7,370 bases of DNA from NCBI GenBank assembly GCA_905193085.1, contig CAJJNI010000119.1, positions 1 through 7,370 of the forward strand, given 5' to 3'. Both the position numbers and the translations under genes were made by a program. Of this stretch, positions 1-5,921 are shown piece after piece (position 1 is the first letter of the stretch; each line of letters begins with the position of its first letter). Source of the DNA: an uncultured Lachnospiraceae bacterium. GTDB lineage: Bacteria > Bacillota > Clostridia > Lachnospirales > Lachnospiraceae. The notes under the pieces are model-generated. The model was not told where the DNA came from. It was given only the letters and a program-made list of their open reading frames with translations, and did not search any database.

Positions 1-14
1 ATATGAGCATAAAA

Positions 15-32
15 GTGGGATGTTAATCCCAC
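15..32 (-). terminator. possible weak terminator after the U32-like gene
   Basis: Positions 15-21 and 26-32 form a perfect 7-bp stem (GTGGGAT/ATCCCAC) with a 4-nt loop. Read on the minus strand it lies about 45 nt after the stop codon of the gene at 79-993 and is followed by TTTTATG, a short U-tract. This fits a weak intrinsic terminator. The same 60-bp stretch could instead belong to a dispersed intergenic repeat, which one window cannot show. Confidence 0.45.
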
Positions 33-78
33 GATATGCGAATATTGGGTAGGAATGCGGAGCAATCATTTATAGAAA

Positions 79-993
79 TCAGAATAAATCTAACATATTA
101 TCAAGATATATTTTTTCCCTGACATGCAGATGATACTCCGGTTTTGTCATATAATAGAGAATAAATTCCAAAATAAGGGCACTGCCAAGCCCCCTCCCTT
201 CGATTTTAAAATTACTAAACCCCTTTGGCAAATAGACATTTTTTATATCATCAATACCGATAAAACCCGGATTGTTCATTGCTTTTGAAAAACGATAACC
301 CTCAGCAGCATCAGGCGCAGTGCAGTGATAATCAGGACATTTTTCTCCAATATTTTTACGACTGACAACCTCATAACAATATTTTCTGTTTTTGCAGCCA
401 AACCAACAGCACTCGTTGCATAAAAACTCAACTTTATCTTTCTGTGGCTGTGAGAGCCCTTTTAACTTATCAAACAGCTTATTTAATCGAAAGTCCGGCA
501 CAACATAAAGAAAATCTTCTCTGTTTAATTCATTTTCGAGTTGCTTAAAATCTGTAAGAACTTTTGTTGTGGAAGAGACAAAATAAAACCCCGGATAGTT
601 ATTTTTCAGATAGTTTAACAACAAATCAGAATGAATAATAATGCCATTTTTTATTTTTGTTGAATTCTCAAACAAAGCACATAATTCATTGCATTTTTTA
701 TCCATAAGATGTTCTTTTAAAAGCAGTGAATTGCTAAATGTCAGCCGCGCCGATATTCTGTATTCTTCCATCAGTGTCAAAACATCTTGCGGATTGTATT
801 CTCCAGAGCTAATACGTCCTCCGCCCCACACACAATCTGATGGCGCACCATAAATAGAACCAATCTCACACCAGTCGTAAAAATATTCCCTGTGTTCATA
901 AAACAGCGGCAGAAATATGCGGTAGAATTCATAAAACTCAAACAAACCCGGAAGATGATAATATGCCTTGCCCCCGTTAAATTTTTCATACAT
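79..993 (-). CDS. U32-peptidase-like TIM-barrel protein, cysteine-rich, function unknown
   Basis: This is a 304-residue soluble protein with no signal peptide or membrane segment. I do not recognise a named gene. Its pattern resembles U32-family (collagenase-like/UbiU-UbiV-like) TIM barrels: strand-like stretches at 44-60 (GSIYGAP...GGGR), 80-87, 117-121 and 161-169, then a cysteine cluster at 190-206 (C192, C195, C196, C200, C206) followed by C219 and C224. Near the C-terminus NFKIEGRGL (261-269) matches the LKIEGR-type motif typical of U32 proteins. U32 proteins include peptidase-like enzymes and Fe-S hydroxylation factors, so the cysteines may bind a metal or Fe-S cluster (inference). The ATG at 991-993 is preceded by GGAGG (1006-1010) at 12-nt spacing. 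The gene is transcribed away from the sortase gene, from a consensus promoter about 190 bp upstream. Family placement is moderately secure; the function is not known. Confidence 0.8.
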   Translation of the reverse strand: MYEKFNGGKAYYHLPGLFEFYEFYRIFLPLFYEHREYFYDWCEIGSIYGAPSDCVWGGGRISSGEYNPQDVLTLMEEYRISARLTFSNSLLLKEHLMDKKCNELCALFENSTKIKNGIIIHSDLLLNYLKNNYPGFYFVSSTTKVLTDFKQLENELNREDFLYVVPDFRLNKLFDKLKGLSQPQKDKVEFLCNECCWFGCKNRKYCYEVVSRKNIGEKCPDYHCTAPDAAEGYRFSKAMNNPGFIGIDDIKNVYLPKGFSNFKIEGRGLGSALILEFILYYMTKPEYHLHVREKIYLDNMLDLF

Positions 994-1025
994 ATTGTCT
1001 TATATCCTCCCATAATAATTTATTT

Positions 1026-1175
1026 CTACAAGCATCGATTGTTTACTACATATACACTAAAAAGCGTTGGTAATTCTTCTGCTTTTTCATTTATGTGCAA
1101 CCACCCTAAGCCTTCTATAATCAGCTCCCCATTGTTTTCAATTCCATGTAATATCAGCCTTTCAAAATATTTCAA
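1026..1175 (-). other. 49-codon open frame inside the leader of the U32-like gene
   Basis: A minus-strand frame opens at a TTG (1173-1175) only a few bases after the predicted transcription start and runs to TAG at 1026-1028, ending 32 nt before the next ATG. The predicted peptide has a protein-like composition (for example GELIIEGLGWLHINEKAEEL in the middle) rather than the Lys/Asn/Ile-rich look of random AT-rich frames. No ribosome binding site precedes the TTG and there is no in-frame ATG. It may be a chance frame, a relic of a larger gene, or a leaderless small ORF. I recognise no homolog. Confidence 0.2.
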
Positions 1176-1198
1176 CTATGGCATTATTATATTAAAAT
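1175..1198. repeat. direct repeat copy 1, over the minus-strand promoter
   Basis: These 24 bp match 1306-1329 at 21 positions; the first ten (ACTATGGCAT) are identical. This copy covers the -10 box and predicted start site of the promoter for the U32-like gene. A shared regulator site for the two divergent genes is possible; a local duplication is the alternative. Confidence 0.55.
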
Positions 1199-1214
1199 AA
1201 CTTAACACTGTCAA
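1186..1214 (-). promoter_or_regulatory. consensus sigma-A promoter for the U32-like gene
   Basis: On the minus strand TTGACA (1209-1214) and TATAAT (1186-1191) are separated by exactly 17 bp (1192-1208). Both boxes match the housekeeping consensus perfectly. Transcription should start near 1179, which gives the U32-like mRNA a leader of about 185 nt, unusually long for a gene with its own good ribosome binding site. A promoter this strong in front of a gene of unknown function suggests either high expression or control after initiation or by a repressor (inference). Confidence 0.8.
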
Positions 1215-1239
1215 TTTTTGTATCAGAAAACGATTGCTT

Positions 1240-1257
1240 AATTTACACTTGTAAATT
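1240..1257. promoter_or_regulatory. perfect 8-2-8 palindrome, BlaI/CopY-operator-like
   Basis: AATTTACA and TGTAAATT are exact inverse complements separated by CT. The core TACACTTGTA fits the TACA-N2-TGTA pattern known for operators of the BlaI/MecI/CopY repressor family. The site overlaps the possible -35 box of the sortase promoter (1249-1254) and lies about 60 bp upstream of the start site for the divergent gene, so a bound repressor could affect one or both. No such repressor gene is in the window; the family assignment rests only on the motif. Confidence 0.4.
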
Positions 1258-1277
1258 CTTATATATTGTGATAAATT
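1249..1277 (+). promoter_or_regulatory. possible sortase promoter (weak match)
   Basis: TTGTAA (1249-1254), 17 bp, then TAAATT (1272-1277) preceded by TGA, an extended -10 pattern. Each box matches the consensus at four of six positions. Start would be near 1284, giving a leader of about 65 nt. No better plus-strand pair is evident between 1200 and 1340, but AT-rich DNA makes such matches common. Confidence 0.3.
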
Positions 1278-1305
1278 TCTTATAGATTATTTTAATGCCA
1301 AAGTT

Positions 1306-1329
1306 ACTATGGCATCGTTATATTAATAT
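1306..1329. repeat. direct repeat copy 2, upstream of the sortase gene
   Basis: This is the second copy of the element at 1175-1198, in the same orientation and 131 bp away, ending just before the sortase ribosome binding site. Here the ATGCCAT portion is also part of a local inverted repeat: ATGCCAAAG (1295-1303) pairs with CTATGGCAT (1307-1315) with one mismatch, giving an operator-like or hairpin arrangement in the sortase leader that copy 1 lacks. Confidence 0.5.
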
Positions 1330-1349
1330 GGAAATGGAGATGTTTTTTT

Positions 1350-2234
1350 ATGAATTCTTTAAAAGAGAAATTCCTGCAATTAGACAAAAAGAAGAAAACT
1401 GCAATTATATGTGGCAGTGTTGCAGCAATTATTCTTATCGTTGTAATTATTGTTGTGATTTCGCTAAATGGAAAAAAAGAAGAACCAAAACCCGTTGCAA
1501 CTGCAACACCAAAACCTACACAGACACCGGTTGCAACAATAGAGCCTACACCTGTACCGGCTGCAATTCCGATTGATTTTAATGCATGGCAGGCATACAA
1601 TCCTGATGTTTATGCATGGATTTATGTTCCGGGAACAAGTGTGAATTATCCTATTCTTCAAAGTGCAACCGATAATTCATATTATCTTGATTATAATATT
1701 GACGGAACAAAGGGGTATCCGGGCTGTGTTTATTCTGAAAATATCAACTCAAAAGATTTTTCTGATATGCACACTGTATTGTATGGTCACAACATGCATG
1801 CCGGATATACATACAAAGGTCTTGACGGTACAATGTTTAGAACTCTTCACAAATTTGAAGATGCTGACTTTTTCAATGCAAACCGTTATTTCTACATTTA
1901 TACAAATAATCAGGTTCTTACTTATGAAATTTTTGCAGCATACACATATGATGACAGACACCTGCTTAACAACTACGCTCTTGACCAGGACGGAGTTTTT
2001 CAGGAATATATAAATAATATTTATCTGCAAAAAGACGGACATATAAGAGAAGATGCTGTAAGAGTAACAGCAGCGGACAAAATTGTCACAATGGCAACAT
2101 GTACAGGAAATTCTGCAACAAGATGGCTTGTTGTTGGTGTTTTAAGAAGTCAGGAACCGGGTGCTTATCAGGAACTTCCTGATGAGAGTGCTACTAAAGC
2201 AGCAGTAAGTGTTTCCTCATATCAGGGACAGTAA
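1350..2234 (+). CDS. srtB: class B sortase
   Basis: This 294-residue membrane-anchored transpeptidase would cut a C-terminal sorting signal on a secreted protein and join the protein to the cell wall or to another subunit. Residues 1-16 are a Lys-rich cytoplasmic end, 17-39 one hydrophobic anchor, and 43-72 a Pro/Thr-rich spacer (TPKPTQTP, EPTPVP) that holds the enzyme outside. The catalytic domain starts near 75 with NPDVYAWIYVPGT, typical of class B. The active-site residues are His147 (in YGHNM), Cys251 (in TCTG) and Arg258 (in ATRW). About 28 residues follow the last strand as a Ser/Ala-rich tail. The start is the ATG preceded by GGAGA (1336-1340) at 9-nt spacing. No protein with a sorting motif is encoded in the window, so the substrate is unknown and the enzyme is probably a housekeeping or orphan sortase. 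Confidence 0.95.
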   Translation: MNSLKEKFLQLDKKKKTAIICGSVAAIILIVVIIVVISLNGKKEEPKPVATATPKPTQTPVATIEPTPVPAAIPIDFNAWQAYNPDVYAWIYVPGTSVNYPILQSATDNSYYLDYNIDGTKGYPGCVYSENINSKDFSDMHTVLYGHNMHAGYTYKGLDGTMFRTLHKFEDADFFNANRYFYIYTNNQVLTYEIFAAYTYDDRHLLNNYALDQDGVFQEYINNIYLQKDGHIREDAVRVTAADKIVTMATCTGNSATRWLVVGVLRSQEPGAYQELPDESATKAAVSVSSYQGQ

Positions 2235-2254
2235 GAAAATTATGTAAATTATGT

Positions 2255-2294
2255 AAACCAGAAGAGTTGTTAAAACCACACTCTTCTGGTTTTT
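2255..2294 (+). terminator. intrinsic terminator of the sortase gene, probably bidirectional
   Basis: AAACCAGAAGAGT (2255-2267) pairs perfectly with ACTCTTCTGGTTT (2280-2292) around a 12-nt loop, followed by a run of five T (2290-2294). It begins 20 bp after the sortase stop. Read on the minus strand the same stem is followed by a looser T-rich stretch and sits 36 bp past the uvrC stop, so it probably ends both converging transcripts. Confidence 0.85.
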
Positions 2295-2327
2295 CTAGTT
2301 ACTGAGATATTCGCTTAAATGTGAGAA

Positions 2328-4241
2328 TTATTCTTCTTTCTTATGGAAAAAATCATACACCATCTGTGCCGCTTTTAAATTCATTGACGGTGCACTTTCA
2401 AGTTCTTCAACAGAAGCCTGCATAACTGCCTCGGTTGAACCAAATGTTTTCATCAGGCTCTTTCTTCTTGCAGGACCTATTCCCTCAATATCATCAAGAA
2501 TTGATTTAACCTGCGTTTTATCACGAAGTGAACGATGATATTCTATTGCAAATCTGTGGGCTTCATCCTGTATTCTTGTTATAAGCTTAAAGCCTTCGCT
2601 GTAGCGGTCTATCGGAATTTCCACATTATGAAAGAAAAGCCCTCTCGTCCTGTGGTGGTCGTCTTTTACCATACCGCAGACAGGTATATTTATTTTAAGG
2701 CTTTCTAAAACTTCCTCTGCAATATTTACCTGTCCTCTTCCACCGTCCATCATTATTAAATCAGGAAATTTTGTAAATGAACTCTCAACAACATCTTCTG
2801 CATTTTTTTGTTCATTTTCCTGTTTTTCCTTAATTCCATGCTCAAATCTTCTTGTTAAAACCTCCTGCATACTTGCATAATCGTTGGGTCCCTGAACAGT
2901 TTTTATTTTAAATTTGCGGTAATCATGCCGGCTTGGTTTTCCTTTTTCGTACACAATCATTGAACCAACTGACTCAAACCCGCTTATATTTGAAATATCA
3001 AAGGCTTCTATACGCTCAAGTTTATCCATATTTAGCCAGTCTTTTATTTCTTTGAGTGCACCAATTGTTCTTCCTTCTTCACGCTTTATGCGCTCCCTGT
3101 CTTTATCAAGAACCATCTGTGCATTTCTTCCCGCAAGTTCCACAAGCTTTTCTTTCGTACCTTTTGCCGGAACTTTCATATGAACTCTTGCACCGCGCTT
3201 TGTAGTAAGCCAGCTCTCAATTGTTTCCATATCTTCTATTTTTTCCTGAAGCATAATTTCCTTTGGTATCATTAAAGTTCCACTGTAAAACTGTTTAACA
3301 AACTCAGTAAGTATGCTCTGTGATGTATCAGCAGTTGCAACCTGGATATAAAAATGCTCTCTGCCAATCATTCTGCCGCCTCGTATGAAAAACACCTGTA
3401 CAACCGCATCATCACCCTGCTGCGCCATTGCAACAACATCTTTATCCTCACCGTCAAAGTTTGTTATTTTCTGTTTCTGTGCAATCTGTTTAACACTGTT
3501 AAGCAGCTCTCTGTATTCTATTGCCTTTTCAAATTCAAGGGCATCAGATGCTTCCATCATCTTATCTTCAAGTTCTTTTAATAATGGCTTATAATTTCCA
3601 TTTAAGAAATCAAGAACTTTAGAAACTGATTTTTTGTACTCTTCTGATGAAATTTTTCCCTGACAGGGTGCATAACACTGATTTATATGGTAGTTAAGAC
3701 AAGGTCTTTCTTTGCATATATCTTTTGACAGATTACGGTTACATGTTCTTATCTTATAAAGCTTTCTTATAAGCTCAATCGTATCTTTAACCGCACCGGC
3801 ACTTGTGTATGGTCCAAAATATCTTGACTTGTCTTTTTTTAAATTTCTCGTAAATAGTACCCGTGGAAATTCCTCTCCGACAGTAACTTTAATATATGGA
3901 TATGTCTTATCATCTTTTAACAGAGTATTGTACTTTGGCCTGTGCTCTTTAATCAGATTACATTCAAGAACGAGTGCCTCTAACTCAGAGTCAGTAATTA
4001 TATATTCAAATCTTGCTATCTTAGTTACCATCTGGTCAATTTTAGCGCCTTTGCTGCGGCTCTTCTGAAAATACTGGCGCACCCTGTTTTTGAGACTTAT
4101 CGCTTTACCGACATAGATAATGGCATCTTTTTCGTCATGCATAATATAAACTCCCGGTTTACCCGGGAGTTTTTTTAATTCTTCTTCAATATCAAATAAT
4201 GTTTCTTTATCGTCTTTAATTTCTGTACTGTTATCCGACAT
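2328..4241 (-). CDS. uvrC: excinuclease ABC subunit C (UvrC)
   Basis: UvrC is the dual-incision nuclease of nucleotide excision repair: it joins UvrB at damaged DNA and cuts on both sides of the lesion. From the chosen ATG it has 637 residues, a normal full length. The GIY-YIG nuclease domain covers about 23-108 (GVY 30-32, IYVGK 42-46, Glu88). A cysteine group follows (C167, C176, C181, C189, C193), consistent with the Fe-S cluster reported for UvrC. The UvrB-binding UVR segment is near 216-250. The RNase H-like 3-prime-half nuclease has Asp415 (FDISNISG), Asp499 (MMDGGRGQ) and the QDEAHRFA motif at 558-565. The helix-hairpin-helix end starts near 583 (DIEGIGPARR). An in-frame TTG at 4281-4283 would add 14 residues but has no ribosome binding site. 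The ATG overlaps the upstream reductase gene by 11 nt, suggesting coupled translation. The linker at 470-490 is rich in Glu/Lys/Gln. Confidence 0.96.
   Translation of the reverse strand: MSDNSTEIKDDKETLFDIEEELKKLPGKPGVYIMHDEKDAIIYVGKAISLKNRVRQYFQKSRSKGAKIDQMVTKIARFEYIITDSELEALVLECNLIKEHRPKYNTLLKDDKTYPYIKVTVGEEFPRVLFTRNLKKDKSRYFGPYTSAGAVKDTIELIRKLYKIRTCNRNLSKDICKERPCLNYHINQCYAPCQGKISSEEYKKSVSKVLDFLNGNYKPLLKELEDKMMEASDALEFEKAIEYRELLNSVKQIAQKQKITNFDGEDKDVVAMAQQGDDAVVQVFFIRGGRMIGREHFYIQVATADTSQSILTEFVKQFYSGTLMIPKEIMLQEKIEDMETIESWLTTKRGARVHMKVPAKGTKEKLVELAGRNAQMVLDKDRERIKREEGRTIGALKEIKDWLNMDKLERIEAFDISNISGFESVGSMIVYEKGKPSRHDYRKFKIKTVQGPNDYASMQEVLTRRFEHGIKEKQENEQKNAEDVVESSFTKFPDLIMMDGGRGQVNIAEEVLESLKINIPVCGMVKDDHHRTRGLFFHNVEIPIDRYSEGFKLITRIQDEAHRFAIEYHRSLRDKTQVKSILDDIEGIGPARRKSLMKTFGSTEAVMQASVEELESAPSMNLKAAQMVYDFFHKKEE
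4148..4176 (+). terminator. terminator-like hairpin antisense to the start of uvrC
   Basis: AAACTCCCGG (4148-4157) pairs perfectly with CCGGGAGTTT (4163-4172) around a 5-nt loop, and T4170-T4176 form a run of seven T. On the plus strand this is a textbook intrinsic terminator, yet it lies in the uvrC codons for the LPGKPGVY region. It could stop antisense transcripts, or be a by-product of GC-rich Pro/Gly codons next to Lys codons. In the sense direction the stem is followed only by TTTATATT. Confidence 0.35.
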
Positions 4242-5844
4242 ATTTTCTGAGTGTTTCACGAATAGCACCCTTTCCTTTAACAAGTTCTGCGAAATAATTT
4301 TCTACAAGCTCTGCTAATCCTGCTTTATACAAATCAAGTCCGAATATTCTTTCATCACTTAAAATCGGCTGAAGCTGTTCATGGAAAGAACCTGTATCGC
4401 CAAGTTTAATGTCTGCCACATACGGACACACTGTATCAAGCATCGGGTCAGGACTTAACTCAAATTTATTTCCATCATCATCAATTCCCATAAGATAACG
4501 ACACCAGCCTGCAAGTACAAGCGGTATAAGTTTTAAATCTTTAACATCTAAAGTTTCACTCTTTTCATATGCCTTTATTGTTTCACCAAATCTGATAGAT
4601 AATTTCTGTGATGTATCAGTTGCAATTCGCTGAGGTGTATCAGGCATAAATGGATTAGGAACACGAACATTTAATACTTCATCTATAAAATCTTTTGGAT
4701 TAATTATTCCCGGATTAACTACAACAGGAAGTCCTTCTTTGTATCCGATAATTTCTACAAGCTTCTTAAGCTCTGCATCTTCCATCTCTTTATAAATTGC
4801 CTTGTATGACAACAGACAGCCAAAAACTGCAAGTGCTGTATGAAGCGGGTTTAAACATGTACAGACTTTCATTTTCTCAACTTTATCAACAGTTTCTCTG
4901 TCAGTATAAATAATTCCTGCCTTATCAAGCGGAAGTTTTCCATTAGGAAAATTATCTTCAATTACAAGATACTGTGATTCTTCTGCATTTACAAAAGGAG
5001 CAACAAATGTTTTCTTTGAAGTAACTGCTGCTTCAACATCTTCAAAACCTGCATCTGTAAGCATCTTCTTAACGCTATCATCAGGGCGTGGTGTTATTTT
5101 ATCAATCATAGACCATGTAAATGAAACTTTATCTGAATCATTTATGTATGCCTTGAAACCGGCTTTTACAAGACCGTTATCTTCCCATTTAGAAGCAAAC
5201 TCGTTGACTGCTTCGTAGAGCTTTGTTCCGTTATGTGAACAGTTATCCATGCTTACAAGGGCAACCGGAAGTTCACCGTTTAAAAATCTTTCATACATAA
5301 GAGCAGAAAGCTTTCCGATATAACTTGATGCTTTAGAAGGACCGTTCTTAAAATCTTCTGTAACATTTCCAAGATATTCTCCTGCGGCATTTTTTAAGCT
5401 ATATCCTTTTTCTGTAATTGTAAAACTTACCATCTGAAGTGATTTTGCTGTAAAAATCTCTTTGAGTCTTCCAAAATCTTTTTCATTATTTTCGTCCATC
5501 TGCAATGACTCAACGATACTTCCTATAACATTCTTTTCAATTGTTCCATTTGCCTTCAAAGTAACAAGCAGGCTTAAATTATCATGTGGAGCATACATTT
5601 TATCAATAATCTCATAGTCATAGCCTTCTGCAACTATAAGACCTGTCTTCATATGTCCTTCATTAAGAAGTTTCTGCAAAACTGCGGCAGGAAATGCGCG
5701 GAAAATATTTCCGGCACCAAGATGTATCCACTGTGGGTTTTCTTTAGTTGCCTTTGTAACTGCTTCTCTGTCAAATTCAGGAAGAACAAAACCAGCTTCT
5801 TCCCATGCTTTTTTATTTTCTAATTCTTTTGCATTTAATTTCAT
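4231..5844 (-). CDS. mannitol dehydrogenase-family sugar-acid reductase, probably fructuronate reductase
   Basis: This is a 537-residue cytosolic NAD(P)-dependent oxidoreductase of the polyol-specific long-chain family, which includes mannitol dehydrogenase, fructuronate reductase (UxuB) and tagaturonate reductase (UxaB). The N-terminal Rossmann domain has the dinucleotide loop IHLGAGNIFRAF (40-51). The substrate-side motif SMDNCSHNG (198-206) carries the expected Asn201. FTWSMIDKITP (242-252) matches the family's SMVDRITP block. The catalytic triad is Lys326, Asn332 and His335 in MKVCTCLNPLHTAL. Length exceeds the approximately 480-490 residues of the E. coli enzymes. Reduction of fructuronate to mannonate in uronate use is the likeliest role, but exact substrate cannot be read from sequence and no other uronate gene is nearby. 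The ATG at 5842-5844 is chosen because GGAGG (5856-5860) precedes it at 11 nt; the longer TTG start at 5862 would overlap that site. It is the first gene of a unit with uvrC. Confidence 0.88.
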   Translation of the reverse strand: MKLNAKELENKKAWEEAGFVLPEFDREAVTKATKENPQWIHLGAGNIFRAFPAAVLQKLLNEGHMKTGLIVAEGYDYEIIDKMYAPHDNLSLLVTLKANGTIEKNVIGSIVESLQMDENNEKDFGRLKEIFTAKSLQMVSFTITEKGYSLKNAAGEYLGNVTEDFKNGPSKASSYIGKLSALMYERFLNGELPVALVSMDNCSHNGTKLYEAVNEFASKWEDNGLVKAGFKAYINDSDKVSFTWSMIDKITPRPDDSVKKMLTDAGFEDVEAAVTSKKTFVAPFVNAEESQYLVIEDNFPNGKLPLDKAGIIYTDRETVDKVEKMKVCTCLNPLHTALAVFGCLLSYKAIYKEMEDAELKKLVEIIGYKEGLPVVVNPGIINPKDFIDEVLNVRVPNPFMPDTPQRIATDTSQKLSIRFGETIKAYEKSETLDVKDLKLIPLVLAGWCRYLMGIDDDGNKFELSPDPMLDTVCPYVADIKLGDTGSFHEQLQPILSDERIFGLDLYKAGLAELVENYFAELVKGKGAIRETLRKYVG

Positions 5845-5855
5845 AATCCGTCTGA

Positions 5856-5860
5856 CCTCC
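5856..5860 (-). promoter_or_regulatory. ribosome binding site fixing the reductase start
   Basis: GGAGG on the minus strand, 11 nt before the ATG at 5842-5844. It excludes the upstream in-frame TTG at 5860-5862, which shares a base with it and has no site of its own. Confidence 0.8.
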
Positions 5861-5892
5861 AAATTTACCGTCTTGTATTTTATGATAAATTT

Positions 5893-5921
5893 ATTTTACA
5901 TTCATACAACATATTTGTAAA
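5893..5921 (-). promoter_or_regulatory. sigma-A-type promoter for the reductase-uvrC unit
   Basis: On the minus strand TTTACA (5916-5921) and TAAAAT (5893-5898) are separated by exactly 17 bp; each matches the consensus at five of six positions. The -35 box lies within the last codons of the polyferredoxin gene. Start would be near 5886, with a leader of about 40 nt. No hairpin terminator is visible between the polyferredoxin stop and the reductase, so readthrough from the flavin/Fe-S genes probably adds to this internal promoter. Confidence 0.6.

Noticed and set aside
1..60. Possible dispersed intergenic repeat around the hairpin at 15-32
   Set aside because: No second copy in the window, so it cannot be separated from a simple terminator without a genome search.
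892..1200. Plus-strand 102-codon open frame across the U32-like gene start and the intergenic region
   Set aside because: It runs antisense to the real gene and its leader, has no ribosome binding site, and its product is rich in Ile/Tyr/Lys without domain-like features.
1295..1576. Plus-strand 93-codon frame overlapping the sortase start
   Set aside because: It is in another frame over the sortase anchor and stalk; the Cys/Arg-rich product is an artefact of the Thr/Pro repeats.
2237..2254. Tandem 9-bp repeat AAATTATGT twice, just after the sortase stop
   Set aside because: Only two short AT-rich units next to a terminator; no CRISPR-like spacing and no further copies in the window.
4242..4283. 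Longer uvrC start at TTG 4281-4283
   Set aside because: No ribosome binding site, the added 14 residues are not family-like, and the ATG at 4239-4241 gives a normal UvrC N-terminus.
5845..5862. Longer reductase start at TTG 5860-5862
   Set aside because: It would share a base with the GGAGG that serves the ATG at 5842-5844.
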